A stretch of DNA of 36,407 bases, taken from assembly GCA_012031145.1 (NCBI GenBank), contig JAAUUH010000019.1:1-36407 (forward strand), read 5' to 3'. Shown here piece by piece: positions 28,585-36,407 of this stretch. The stretch is from Oscillatoriales cyanobacterium SM2_2_1. GTDB lineage: Bacteria; Cyanobacteriota; Cyanobacteriia; Pseudanabaenales; Pseudanabaenaceae. Below the pieces are notes generated by a model. The model did not search any database. It saw only the letters and a program-made list of their open reading frames with translations, and was not told the origin of the DNA. The translations under genes were made by a program, and so were the position numbers. The first letter of the stretch is position 1; the number at the start of each line of letters is the position of its first letter.

Positions 28585-28932
28585 TTATTCTACCGTGGTT
28601 TCCAAAAGTTGCCAGTGCTCACTGCCCATAAATGTCTCCCGAACTCTTTCTGCAACGATGGCACAGTGATTTTTCTTTTTGAGGGGCAGCTCTTCATTTT
28701 TGGTTACGCAGGTGAGCTTAACCCGTTCTCCTACTATTTCTGACTGATGGATCAATATCTCAACGGTCACCATGCGCGAGAAGGCCGTATCCCCTTTGAT
28801 TTCTTGGGCCATCACGTAGTCGTCAGTCTTGTAAGTAATCTGCAAGCCGCAGGACTCAAGCAGAGCAACAATAGTTTGGTGTAAATGCTCAGGTTGAAGG
28901 GCAGCTGTGAAACAGTGGGTGTACCGAGCCAT
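28585..28932 (-). CDS. Conserved-looking protein of unknown function upstream of smpB
   Basis: This 115-residue protein is predicted soluble with mixed alpha/beta character. It begins MARYTHCFTAALQPEHLHQT and has alternating strands (DDYVMAQEIKG, MVTVEILIHQ, VKLTCVTKNEE) and a helical end. It has no metal motif or signal peptide. I believe it is conserved among cyanobacteria but cannot give a family. It lies about 35 bases upstream of smpB on the same strand. Confidence 0.7.
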   Translation of the reverse strand: MARYTHCFTAALQPEHLHQTIVALLESCGLQITYKTDDYVMAQEIKGDTAFSRMVTVEILIHQSEIVGERVKLTCVTKNEELPLKKKNHCAIVAERVRETFMGSEHWQLLETTVE

Positions 28933-29021
28933 AAATCGAATTCAGTACGCTAGCTCTATGACTATACCAATCAATGCCCAATCGACGCTGGCAAGAGCAG
29001 GGATAGCTAGGGCAAGGCAGA

Positions 29022-29147
29022 TTAGCGACGGTTCCGCACGGGGATGGGAATCAATTCCGGCTGTGGCTGGGTCTGACCGATGAGCCCATCCAGCACCCGG
29101 CTAAGAAAGTCACCAAGCCTTCTCAATACTTTTCTTAATGCTTTCAC
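29022..29147 (-). CDS. Putative 41-aa basic small protein
   Basis: The GTG at 29147 opens 41 codons beginning MKALRKVLRRLGDFLSRVLD and ending in a Pro-rich tail PELIPIPVRNRR. GGGAG lies eight bases upstream. The first half would form an amphipathic basic helix and the tail has a conserved look (PQPELIPIPV). I have an impression of similar small cyanobacterial proteins but cannot name one. It sits alone between cinA and the 115-aa gene, all on the minus strand. The flanking gaps (28933-29021 and 29148-29269) hold nothing else I can name. Confidence 0.55.
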   Translation of the reverse strand: MKALRKVLRRLGDFLSRVLDGLIGQTQPQPELIPIPVRNRR

Positions 29148-29269
29148 CGTGGTTGCTCCCTTACCCTTTTCAAAAAGATCTTAAAATTTAAAAAAATCAG
29201 AAAAAATATGGCTAACTCTTAATGATTTTTCGGATGCATCTTTAAACATGATTCCGAGTCAAGCTTTTA

Positions 29270-30534
29270 TTAAGCTTTTGTTTCACTAAATATAACAAAT
29301 CTTTGCCGTAAATGGTCGAGGGCTGAGCAGCTACTCACTTGCCGAATCCAATCTCTACCCCGAGACGGATTCCAGCATTGCCGATAGGCCACGGTTGTTC
29401 CCTCAGGGTCGGCGATCGCTCCATAGACCAATCCCACAGGTTTGGCGTCGCTGCCACCATCGGGCCCAGCAATACCCGTAATTGCGATTCCCCAATCGCT
29501 TCCTAGGCGCTGCTTAACCCCGGAGGCCATTTCGCAGGCAGTCTCGGCGCTCACAGCGCCATAGGTGGCTAGGGTGGACTCGGAAACCCCCAATAGGCTT
29601 TGTTTGACCCCATTGCTGTAGGCAATCACGCCGCCAATTAAAAACTGAGAACTGCCGGGAATGCTGGTGAGCATTTGCCCCAGCCAACCTCCGGTACAGG
29701 ATTCAGCAATAGCGAGGGTTTGCTGGCGCGATCGCAAGGCGGTGGCGACCACACCGGGAAGGGTGTCATGATCGACTCCGTAGCAATGGGGGGTTGTCAA
29801 GGCGCGAATTTCTGCCTCGACAGGGGCAATCAGGGCTTTGGCGGCTTCGGGGGTCGGGGCCTTGGCGGTGATTCGGAGTCGGCACTGCCCATAGTCGGCA
29901 TAGGGAGCAACGGTGGGGTTTTGGAGTTGGAAGTAAGATTGCACCTTCTCGGCAAGGGCAGACTCGGCAATGCCCCAATACAGCAGAACGCGGGAATGGA
30001 GGGTGTGGGTAACGTACCCCTGCTGCCCTAGCCAAGGGGCGGCGACCTCCTGCCACATAGGATAGAGTTCGCTTGGCACACCGGGGAAGGTCATGATCAG
30101 CAATTGGGGGTGGGGTTGCCAAATCATCCCCGGAGCAGTACCGACTGGATTAGTGAGGATCTCGGCTCCCTGGGGCAACAGGGCTTGCTTACGGTTGTTG
30201 GCGGTTGGCGTGCGTCCGCTCTCGGCGTGCAGGGCGACAATACGTTCCCAGATGGCGGGATGCTCGACTAGGGGGGTGTCGAAAAAGGTGGCGATCGCTC
30301 GGTAGTTAGGTCGTCGGGCGTCGGTCCCAAGCCACCGGTGGTCAAGATAATTTGGGCACGACCAGCAGCAATGGCGAGGGCGCGGTGAATGCGCTCAATA
30401 TTATCTCCGACCACGGTTTGGTAGTAATGGGAGATGCCTAAATTGGCGAGTTGCTTGGCTAGGTATTGGGCATTGCTATTTAGAATCTCGCCGAGAAGAA
30501 GCTCTGTACCGATGCAGATCACTTCAGCATTCAT
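29270..30534 (-). CDS. cinA: CinA family protein (competence/damage-inducible; one frameshift)
   Basis: The N-terminal half is a MoaB/MogA-like domain ([31 protein letters not shown]) linked in the family to ADP-ribose pyrophosphatase activity. The C-terminal half is a PncC-type nicotinamide-nucleotide amidase domain ([35 protein letters not shown]), so the protein probably works in NAD salvage. The phases break at about 30298. Adding one C on the plus strand (G on the coding strand) right beside GCGATCGC gives [19 protein letters not shown] and a protein of 421 residues, normal for CinA. It follows khpA after two bases. Confidence 0.92.
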
Positions 30535-30536
30535 AA

Positions 30537-30797
30537 CTATCTCCGGCGCTCCTCAGGACTGTAGATCTCTAGGTGGCACAAAACATCCTGTTGCTGGGCA
30601 GCGAGGTTGAGAACGGTGCGAATGGACTGCACAATCCGTCCCCCCCGGCCGAGCAACCTTCCCCGATCCTCATCGGCGATCGCCACCCTCAGCCAGATTC
30701 GTGTGCCCGCAGCATTTTGCTCACAATGAAACTTAAGCGCCTCGGGCTGTTCAATGAGCGGGCGCAGCAAAAACAGGGCGAGATCGGGAAGTGCCAT
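30537..30797 (-). CDS. khpA: KH-domain RNA-binding protein KhpA
   Basis: This 86-residue protein is a single KH domain. The GxxG nucleic-acid-binding loop is seen in [20 protein letters not shown]. KhpA proteins partner with the Jag/KhpB RNA-binding protein and influence many transcripts. The position directly after rpsP is the classical one for this gene. It is separated from rpsP and cinA by only about two bases each, so these genes form an operon. Confidence 0.9.
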   Translation of the reverse strand: MALPDLALFLLRPLIEQPEALKFHCEQNAAGTRIWLRVAIADEDRGRLLGRGGRIVQSIRTVLNLAAQQQDVLCHLEIYSPEERRR

Positions 30798-30799
30798 GC

Positions 30800-31075
30800 C
30801 TAGGATTCCGCAGGGGCGCTTGCAGTAGGGGCGTTGATGAGATCAAAGATTTTGGCTTTTTCGAGAAGCTTACGCACTGTATTCGTGGGTTGGGCACCGG
30901 TTTTGAGTCGCTGGACAATGGCAGGAACCTCGAGTTTGGTTTCCTTTGTGCGGGGATTGTAGAATCCTAGTTCTTCTAGGGGGAGTCCGTCCCGCCGGGA
31001 GGTCGAATGCACCGCTACAATCCGATAAATGGGTTCCCTAATTTTGCCAAAGCGCTTTAGTCGCAGTTTAACCAT
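30800..31075 (-). CDS. rpsP: 30S ribosomal protein S16
   Basis: S16 binds 16S rRNA and is needed for small-subunit assembly. The 91-residue protein begins [20 protein letters not shown] and contains [17 protein letters not shown] and the [16 protein letters not shown] block, all typical. The C-terminal Ala/Pro/Ser tail is short. It heads rpsP-khpA-cinA on the minus strand, 43 bases after the ABC permease stop. Confidence 0.97.
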   Translation of the reverse strand: MVKLRLKRFGKIREPIYRIVAVHSTSRRDGLPLEELGFYNPRTKETKLEVPAIVQRLKTGAQPTNTVRKLLEKAKIFDLINAPTASAPAES

Positions 31076-31118
31076 AATTCCGTTCTCGCTAAAAAATGCT
31101 TTTCTAGACTAGCATAGC

Positions 31119-31928
31119 TCAGCCCTTCAGACCAGTTGCAGTCAGTCCACTGAGGAGACTCTTTTGCCCAATGAGAAACAGCACTAGAACGGGCAGGGTG
31201 GCGATCGCTACGGCGGCCATCAGCAACGACCAGTTGGCGGTGTAAAGTTCCTGAAAACTGGAGAGGGTAATCTGTACGGTGGTTAGTTCTGGTCGGGTGG
31301 TGAACATCAGGGGCTTGAATAGATCATTCCATTCACCAATAAAGGTAAATAGGGCTAGGGTAATTAGGGCGGGACGGCAGAGCGGGAGAACAATATGCCA
31401 CAGGACTTGCCAACGGCGGGCACCATCGAGAATGGCAGCTTGCTCTAGCTCGACGGGCAATCCGCGAATGAATTGGCGCAGTAAAAAAATGCCAAAACCG
31501 TTGGCAGCAGTTGGTAAAATTAAGGCCCAATAGGTGTTGATGCTATGAAGCGATCGCAAGATCAAGAAGATTGGCACCACCAACAGGGGCATGGGAATAA
31601 TCAAAGAAGCAATGGTCAGCAGGTTCACCAGGGATCGTCCGCGAAAGGGAAACCGCGCGAGGGCATATCCAGCCAGCAGGGACGTGAGTAGTTGACTGCC
31701 AGTTACGGCGATCGCCACTAGGGCAGAATTAAAAAAGGCGAGGAGGAAGCGTCCCTGTTGCCAAGCAAGGCGGTAATTGTCCCCCGTCCACATGGTGGGC
31801 CAAAGCTGTACTGAGGGGCGATAGTCCGAGGTAGCAAAGGAAATCATGCCAATAAGCAAGAGTGGCGCTAACCACAGCGCTCCCCCTAACCACAGGAGCG
31901 GATCGAGCCAAGGAAACCGTTGCTTCAT
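31119..31928 (-). CDS. Carbohydrate-type ABC transporter permease (MalG family)
   Basis: This 269-residue inner-membrane protein has about six hydrophobic segments. Its permease 'EAA' loop (EQAAILDGARRWQVLWHIVLPLCRP) contacts the ATPase subunit. It belongs to the MalG/UgpE type of sugar importer permeases, which pair with a second permease, a binding protein and an ATPase. None of those is adjacent: the kinase gene upstream is divergent and rpsP follows. The substrate cannot be told; glucosylglycerol, sucrose and trehalose uptake systems of cyanobacteria use this type. Confidence 0.9.
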   Translation of the reverse strand: MKQRFPWLDPLLWLGGALWLAPLLLIGMISFATSDYRPSVQLWPTMWTGDNYRLAWQQGRFLLAFFNSALVAIAVTGSQLLTSLLAGYALARFPFRGRSLVNLLTIASLIIPMPLLVVPIFLILRSLHSINTYWALILPTAANGFGIFLLRQFIRGLPVELEQAAILDGARRWQVLWHIVLPLCRPALITLALFTFIGEWNDLFKPLMFTTRPELTTVQITLSSFQELYTANWSLLMAAVAIATLPVLVLFLIGQKSLLSGLTATGLKG

Positions 31929-32095
31929 TGCTGGGAGTAGGAAGTTTGTATGATCTTACTATCACCCTTCCTTCCTGATGGGTCCTAAGAGGAGGTACGC
32001 AATATTGAGGAATGAAGTAAGGGTTGTTGAGACTGCCTACTTTGCTTCGCGAATTCCCATCCCACTATCGGGAGATTCTGTAATTTAACAATTGA

Positions 32096-32124
32096 TTGCC
32101 CATAGGCGACCCCACCGATATACT
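32096..32124 (+). promoter_or_regulatory. Possible promoter of the hybrid kinase gene
   Basis: TTGCCC (32096-32101), a 17-base spacer and TATACT (32119-32124) precede the kinase ATG at 32146 by about 20 bases. The -10 is good and the -35 partial. The leader would be very short and lacks a clear Shine-Dalgarno. The rest of this 217-base divergent gap shows nothing more. Confidence 0.35.
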
Positions 32125-32145
32125 TAGCCACACCGTTACACCGCC

Positions 32146-35125
32146 ATGTCGTCTTCTTACCGCCCCCGGCAGTATTCTCTCTGGTTGCTCCTGACGCTGC
32201 CGATGCTCTTGGCGATCGCCCTTGGACTTGGGGTGTTGGCGGCCGGTGGACTGCTGACAGTAGGATGGCCCTGGGTGGTGGCCCTGGGTGTGGGCACCCT
32301 CGTGGGGCAAGCGGGGTTAATGTATCGCCTTGTAGTCGCCCCCATGGATAAACTGCAGGCAGTGGCCCAAACCGTAGCAGTAGGGCAGTTTGCGGGTGAC
32401 TTAGCACTTCCCACTACCTATTTGCGGGAGATGAATCTATTGGTGGTCACTTTGCGGCAAATGGCCCATCGGACTCAGGAAACCATTGCCGACTTGGGCG
32501 AACGTGAGCTTTTATTTCGCAGTCTGACAGAAAATATGCCCGGCATAGCCTATCAGTGTTTGTCCTATCCCGAAGGCAGGCAGCAATTGACCTATGTTAG
32601 CTGGCGCTGTCAAGAAATTTTTGAACTGTCGGCAGAGCAGATTATGGCCCAGCAAAGCCTGATTTGGGAGATGATCGCGCCCGATGACCTAGAGCGGATT
32701 TGGAATTCCCAGAAAGCCGCAGCCTACGCCGGTAGCCAGTGGGTAGAAGAATTTGCCATCTGCACGCCCTCTGGACAAGTCAAGTGGCTCTACGCCACGG
32801 CTCGTCCCGTTCCCAGGGCTTCGGGAAAGATCTGTTGGGATGGTTGCATCTTTGACATCACCCCGCGAAAGAAAACTGAGGAACTGCTGAGTGAGTATCA
32901 GCAAAATCTGGAGCGCTTGGTGGTGGCTCGCTCGGAGGCGTTGGCCATGAGTGAATCTCGGTTGCAAAAGCTGGCGGCCAGTATTCCGGGGGTGATTTAT
33001 ACGGCTAAGGAGCAAAGCCAAGGGGACTTTGCCATTGATTTTATCAGTAGCCAATGTGAGCAGGTTTTGGGGTTGGGGCGCGACCTGATCCGCCAGAAAC
33101 CCGAGTCTTTTTTTGAGCAGATGCACCCGAGCGATCGCCCCAGTTTCTATCGAGCCTTAACCCATAGCCGTCTATCCCTGACGGAGTTAAACCACGAATG
33201 GCGGGTCATGGTTTCTGGAGGCGGTGTTCGCTGGATGCAGTCCCGTGCGCAGCCGGAGTCCCTCCCCGATGCTTCCTTGACTTGGTATGGCGCAATCTTT
33301 GATGTTACGGATCGGAAGCTCACCGAGGCAGCCCTGCGGGAGAAGGAGCAATTTCTCCGCAGCATTTATGAAGGAGTGGATCTGGGGATTTTTGTGGTAG
33401 ATGTGGGGCTAACCAGCGACCCTGACTTTATGTTTTTGGCGTTAATTCGGCCTACGCACGACAGATGGGGACGGAGAGTTCGGAGGATTGGGCGGGCAAG
33501 CACCTCGATGAAGTCCTGTCTCTGCCCGAAGCCCAATGTATGACCGCCTTCCTCAGAACAGCGTTAGATGAAGGGCAGGTGATTAGCTATGAAAGCACAA
33601 CCAACCGCGGTGGCAAGAAGTTCAACTGGCTGACGACCCTGACCCCGCTGTTTGATGACTACGAGCAGGTTTATCGCTTGGTGGGAACGGTGATTGATAT
33701 CTCTTCCCTCAAACATACCGAGGTGGCGCTCCAAAGGGCCAAGGAAGCCGCTGAAGCCGCTAACCAAGCTAAGAGCGTATTTCTGGCTAACATGAGCCAT
33801 GAGCTGCGCACGCCCCTCAATGCGGTACTGGGGTTTACCGATCTTTTACTCAATAGCACTCATCTCCAACCGGGCGATCGCGAGTCAGTCAACATCATTA
33901 AAAGTAGCGGCAAACATCTGCTGCAACTGATCAACCAAGTGCTGGATCTGTCTAAAGTGGAAGCTGGCAAGATGGTGCTCAATGAGACATCTTTTAATCT
34001 TTTCACCCTCCTTGACGACCTGCGACAGCTCTTCTCACTCCGGGCTAGGGAGAAGGGGATCGACCTAGCCATTTGCACCTTTGACGTATTGTTGCCCTAT
34101 GTCCTAGGTGATGAATTAAAACTCCGCCAAGTGCTGATGAACCTCCTCAGCAATGCCATCAAGTTTACAGACCATGGGTCGGTAACCCTAAAGGTCTCCC
34201 CGACGGGCACTGGGCTAATTCAGTTTGCAGTTAGTGACACGGGACACGGTATTGCTGAGGAGGAGCGCCAAGTCCTGTTTGAACCGTTTGTCCAGACCAC
34301 TGCGGGGCTACAATCGGCGGAAGGCACGGGGCTAGGCTTGGCCCTGAGTTACCGGTTCGTGCAACTAATGGGCGGGGCCCTGAGGGTGGATAGCGTCCCG
34401 GGGCAGGGCTCAGTGTTTCACTTCGAGTTGCCCCTGCGGCAGGGGGGACGCCCTGCCGACTCCCAGGAGGAAGCTCTATCGTGGCAGTTGGTGGCGGGGC
34501 AGCAGCAGCATCGCTTGCTGATTGTGGATGACAATGAAATCATGCGCTACCTCCTGATGCGGCTGCTCCAACCCCTGGGCTGGCCCATGGATGAAGCGGG
34601 CAACGGGCAAGAGGCCCTCGCCTGTTGGCAAAAGCATCAAGCCGATTGCATTTGGTTGGATCTGATGATGCCAGAACTCGATGGACTGGAAACCATCCTG
34701 CAATTGCGGCACCTACCGGGAGCGATCGCCCCAAGGTATTTGCTGTCACTTCAACCGCCCTCAGCGACACCGAAAAACAACGGCTCTACGACCATTTTGA
34801 CGATGTGCTGTTCAAGCCCTACGTTCGGGAAGACCTTTATCAAATGCTGGTGCACCACTTGGGAGTGGAATTTGTCGCCCGCCATCAACCAGCAATGAAC
34901 CCAGTCCATGACCTCAGCGGGCTAAGGGATCGACCCCGTTTATGGAAGGACGCCTTCACCAATGCCCTCAGGCTGATTGACCTCCCTGCGATCGAAACCC
35001 TGTTGGGGGAACTGGAAGATCCGAGTTTGGTGGCAGCCCTGCAATATTCCCTAGATAACTATCACTACGAGGCGATCGCCACCGCCCTCCATCCCGAAAC
35101 CGAAGAACAACCTAGCGATAGTTAG
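32146..35125 (+). CDS. Hybrid sensor histidine kinase with PAS domains (two frameshifts)
   Basis: The repaired product has 993 residues. Two N-terminal membrane segments ([20 protein letters not shown], then [20 protein letters not shown]) are followed by a HAMP-like linker and about three PAS domains (~120-530). Then come HisKA with [10 protein letters not shown] (phosphorylated His near residue 552), HATPase_c ([31 protein letters not shown]) and a receiver domain with DD (LLIVDDNE) and the acceptor aspartate in [10 protein letters not shown]. The frame breaks at the T-run 33433-33437, where one T gives [13 protein letters not shown]. It breaks again at the C-run 34729-34732 directly on GCGATCGC, where one C gives [13 protein letters not shown]. 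The signal is unknown. The 3' end overlaps the convergent yajQ-family gene by 14 bases. Confidence 0.92.
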
Positions 35126-35603
35126 TAAATTGGAGTGCTAGGGGAAAGTCCTGGGCCTTCAGCAGTTGAATCACTGTCTGTAACTCGTCCTTCGACTTTG
35201 ACGTAATCCGCACCGCATCCCCTTGAATCGCAGCTTGGGCCTTGGGAACCTGATCCCGAATCAACTTTGTAATTTTTTTGGCCTGCTCTTGATCAATTCC
35301 TTTTTTGAGGTTGATCGCCTGCACCACGCGATCGCCACTACTGGGCTGCACCTCTTGATAATCGAAAATCTTGAGCGAAAGGTTCCGCTTAATCGCCTTG
35401 GACTGGAGGATATCCACCACTGCTTGAAGGGTAAATTCGCTAGCGGTGTTAATCCGAATTGCCTCGTCTTCTAGCAGGATCTCTGTCTTTGTATCTTTGA
35501 GGTCAAAACGGCTGATCACTTCCCGCCGAGCTTGATCTAGGGCATTGACCAGCTCTTGGCGATCAAAATCGCTGACCACATCAAAGGAAAAACTACTTGC
35601 CAT
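35112..35603 (-). CDS. YajQ family nucleotide-binding protein
   Basis: This 163-residue soluble protein matches the YajQ/UPF0234 family: [23 protein letters not shown] at the start, [12 protein letters not shown], and [19 protein letters not shown] near the end. It has two ferredoxin-like domains in known structures. Some members bind cyclic di-GMP and act as transcription co-regulators; others were reported to bind nucleotides or RNA. The role in cyanobacteria is unclear. The gene is intact and convergent with the hybrid kinase. Confidence 0.93.
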   Translation of the reverse strand: MASSFSFDVVSDFDRQELVNALDQARREVISRFDLKDTKTEILLEDEAIRINTASEFTLQAVVDILQSKAIKRNLSLKIFDYQEVQPSSGDRVVQAINLKKGIDQEQAKKITKLIRDQVPKAQAAIQGDAVRITSKSKDELQTVIQLLKAQDFPLALQFTNYR

Positions 35604-35670
35604 GATCCATTCACCACCTATTGCTCAAAACCGCCAAGACTTGCTCCCACTATAGGGCAGGACGCCACCC

Positions 35671-35907
35671 CTAGGCTTCCTGTTCAATCAAAAGCTCCAG
35701 GGGCAGCCAGATTGGCGGTGTGGGCACCGCACCAAACATTACCTGGGCCGCCGCTCCGCGCAACTCCACAACCTCGCCCCAAGTCTCAAAAATGTAGGGC
35801 GACCAGCGGGGGTCGTTAGCCAAAACCGCCGAACTCTCCATCAGTTTTCCCGGGAAACCTGAACCCGCGTACCCTTTTTTAGTGCCATGCTCAATTCTAA
35901 AAGCCAC
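35671..35907 (-). CDS. Small protein of unknown function
   Basis: This 78-residue protein starts at a GTG (35907) and reads AFRIEHGTKKGYAGSGFPGK, later DPRWSPYIFETWGEVVELRG. The tryptophan-rich middle and absence of membrane segments suggest a small soluble domain. I cannot name a family. It is divergent from ycf34 with about 65 bases between starts. The GTG start and small size leave some doubt, although the codon use looks like a real gene. Confidence 0.55.
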   Translation of the reverse strand: MAFRIEHGTKKGYAGSGFPGKLMESSAVLANDPRWSPYIFETWGEVVELRGAAAQVMFGAVPTPPIWLPLELLIEQEA

Positions 35908-35973
35908 GTTTGCATTGTACCGGTTTTTCTTTTCGCCCCTGCTAATATCAAACTATTGATGTTTTGTGCAGCC

Positions 35974-36222
35974 ATGTGCATCTGTATCCATTGCGCCTAC
36001 GTAGATCGCTGTGAGACCTATCACGCAGTCGAAACGCAGCACCAGCAGTCCCACCTCACCCCAGTTCCGGACTTTACAGCCCAGTCACCCCAAATTAACG
36101 TCAATATCCGCACCACTGCCGATGAAATTCTCATGGAATGGGATGTCGTTGGCTGTGATAGCTTCACCCAAGACCAAGGGCGCTGGGCCCGCCTCCGTCC
36201 AGGCGAGGCGATTCCTGCCTGA
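35974..36222 (+). CDS. ycf34: Ycf34 family iron-sulphur protein
   Basis: From the ATG at 35974 the 82-residue protein reads MCICIHCAYVDRCETYHAVE and later INVNIRTTADEILMEWDVVG, then CDSF. It matches Ycf34, which is found in cyanobacteria and in algal plastids. The conserved cysteines (C2, C4, C7, C13 and one near residue 61) are those expected to hold an iron-sulphur cluster; the family is associated with photosynthetic electron transport or its regulation. The open frame extends 29 codons upstream without family similarity, so the ATG at 35974 is chosen. Its stop overlaps the next ATG (TGATG). Confidence 0.93.
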   Translation: MCICIHCAYVDRCETYHAVETQHQQSHLTPVPDFTAQSPQINVNIRTTADEILMEWDVVGCDSFTQDQGRWARLRPGEAIPA

Positions 36223-36407
36223 TGCCCAAGCTGGCAATTTTTGTTGAGGGGCAAACAGAACTAATTTTTTTGCGCCATTTGTTGGGATATCTAGCGTCTC
36301 GGCAAAAAATTTATATCGACGAACGGGAACTGCGGGGCAAGCGGGGGGTACGCCTGTTGAAGTTGATCCACCACCGCCCCCTTCCCGATCCGGCACCACC
36401 CTTTTGG
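36222..36407 (+). CDS. N-terminus of a TOPRIM/DUF4276-like protein (cut by window edge)
   Basis: The ATG at 36222 shares a base with the ycf34 stop and the frame stays open for 62 codons to the window end. It begins MPKLAIFVEGQTELIFLRHL. The pattern 'hhhhVEGxTExxFhxxh' is the first strand and catalytic glutamate of TOPRIM-like nuclease domains, as in DUF4276 and OLD-family proteins. Such genes often sit beside an ATPase partner in defence loci, but what follows is outside the window. The identification rests on this one motif. Confidence 0.6.
   Translation, partial: MPKLAIFVEGQTELIFLRHLLGYLASRQKIYIDERELRGKRGVRLLKLIHHRPLPDPAPPFW

Noticed and set aside
29261-29277. AAGCTT-TTATT-AAGCTT inverted repeat at the end of cinA as a terminator
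   Set aside because: The stem is A/T-rich, overlaps the cinA end and has no T-run on the needed strand.

Overview
This window is cyanobacterial chromosome. It carries the start of psbA (photosystem II D1), ycf34, a cyanophycinase, an aspartate-type hemB, a DUF4327 gene and several other small genes with a cyanobacterial look. The palindrome GCGATCGC (HIP1) occurs very often, roughly sixty times by eye, as in many freshwater and thermophilic unicellular or filamentous cyanobacteria and unlike marine Prochlorococcus. I cannot name the species from sequence alone.

Layout. 1-2.7 kb: 5' end of psbA (minus) with a clear promoter, a membrane BAM/GIDE-domain protein, tilS, and a DUF4327 gene. 2.8-4.7 kb: cyanophycinase (cphB) and a His-rich CobW-type GTPase. 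5.0-10.0 kb: a minus-strand cluster of a 69-aa protein, asnS, rlmD and uvrB. 10.2-12.1 kb: pgl, a convergent aspartyl/asparaginyl beta-hydroxylase with a tiny ORF just upstream of it, then palindromic repeats. 12.1-14.3 kb: a SPINDLY/OGT-type glycosyltransferase, followed by about 0.9 kb with no recognisable gene. 15.3-17.1 kb: a small hypothetical gene, glyoxalase II (gloB) and a pseudouridine synthase. 17.4-22.4 kb: a plus-strand run of a rodZ-like gene, a hypothetical gene, argB, a membrane protein, def, and a recombinase-like protein without a catalytic domain; the last four have overlapping start and stop codons. 22.4-24.9 kb: minus-strand hemB, pentapeptide-repeat gene and purQ. 25.0-27.6 kb: gyrA. 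27.6-31.9 kb: minus-strand genes including smpB, a 41-aa small ORF, cinA, khpA, rpsP and a lone sugar-type ABC permease. 32.1-35.1 kb: a multi-PAS hybrid histidine kinase. 35.1-36.4 kb: a yajQ-family gene, a small hypothetical gene, ycf34 and the start of a gene resembling TOPRIM/DUF4276 proteins.

Most genes are housekeeping: tRNA modification and charging (tilS, asnS), rRNA modification (rlmD, pseudouridine synthase), DNA repair and topology (uvrB, gyrA), ribosome function and rescue (rpsP, smpB, def), and arginine, purine and tetrapyrrole synthesis (argB, purQ, hemB). ArgB and cyanophycinase both bear on nitrogen storage as cyanophycin, but they lie far apart and are not an operon.

The most striking property is technical. 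Six genes (cphB, rlmD, the glycosyltransferase, gyrA, cinA, the hybrid kinase) are broken by eleven frameshifts in total. Each is repaired by adding exactly one base, and at most sites that base extends a run of identical bases. The repaired products match normal family lengths. About half the sites lie on or within a few bases of a HIP1 palindrome. This looks like systematic deletion error in the sequence, possibly linked to DNA methylation at HIP1, rather than gene decay. I found no CRISPR array, rRNA, tRNA or intact insertion sequence, and no convincing new multi-gene system. The best unexplained items are the small ORFs, the recombinase-derived protein, the hairpins, and the gene cut off at the right edge.
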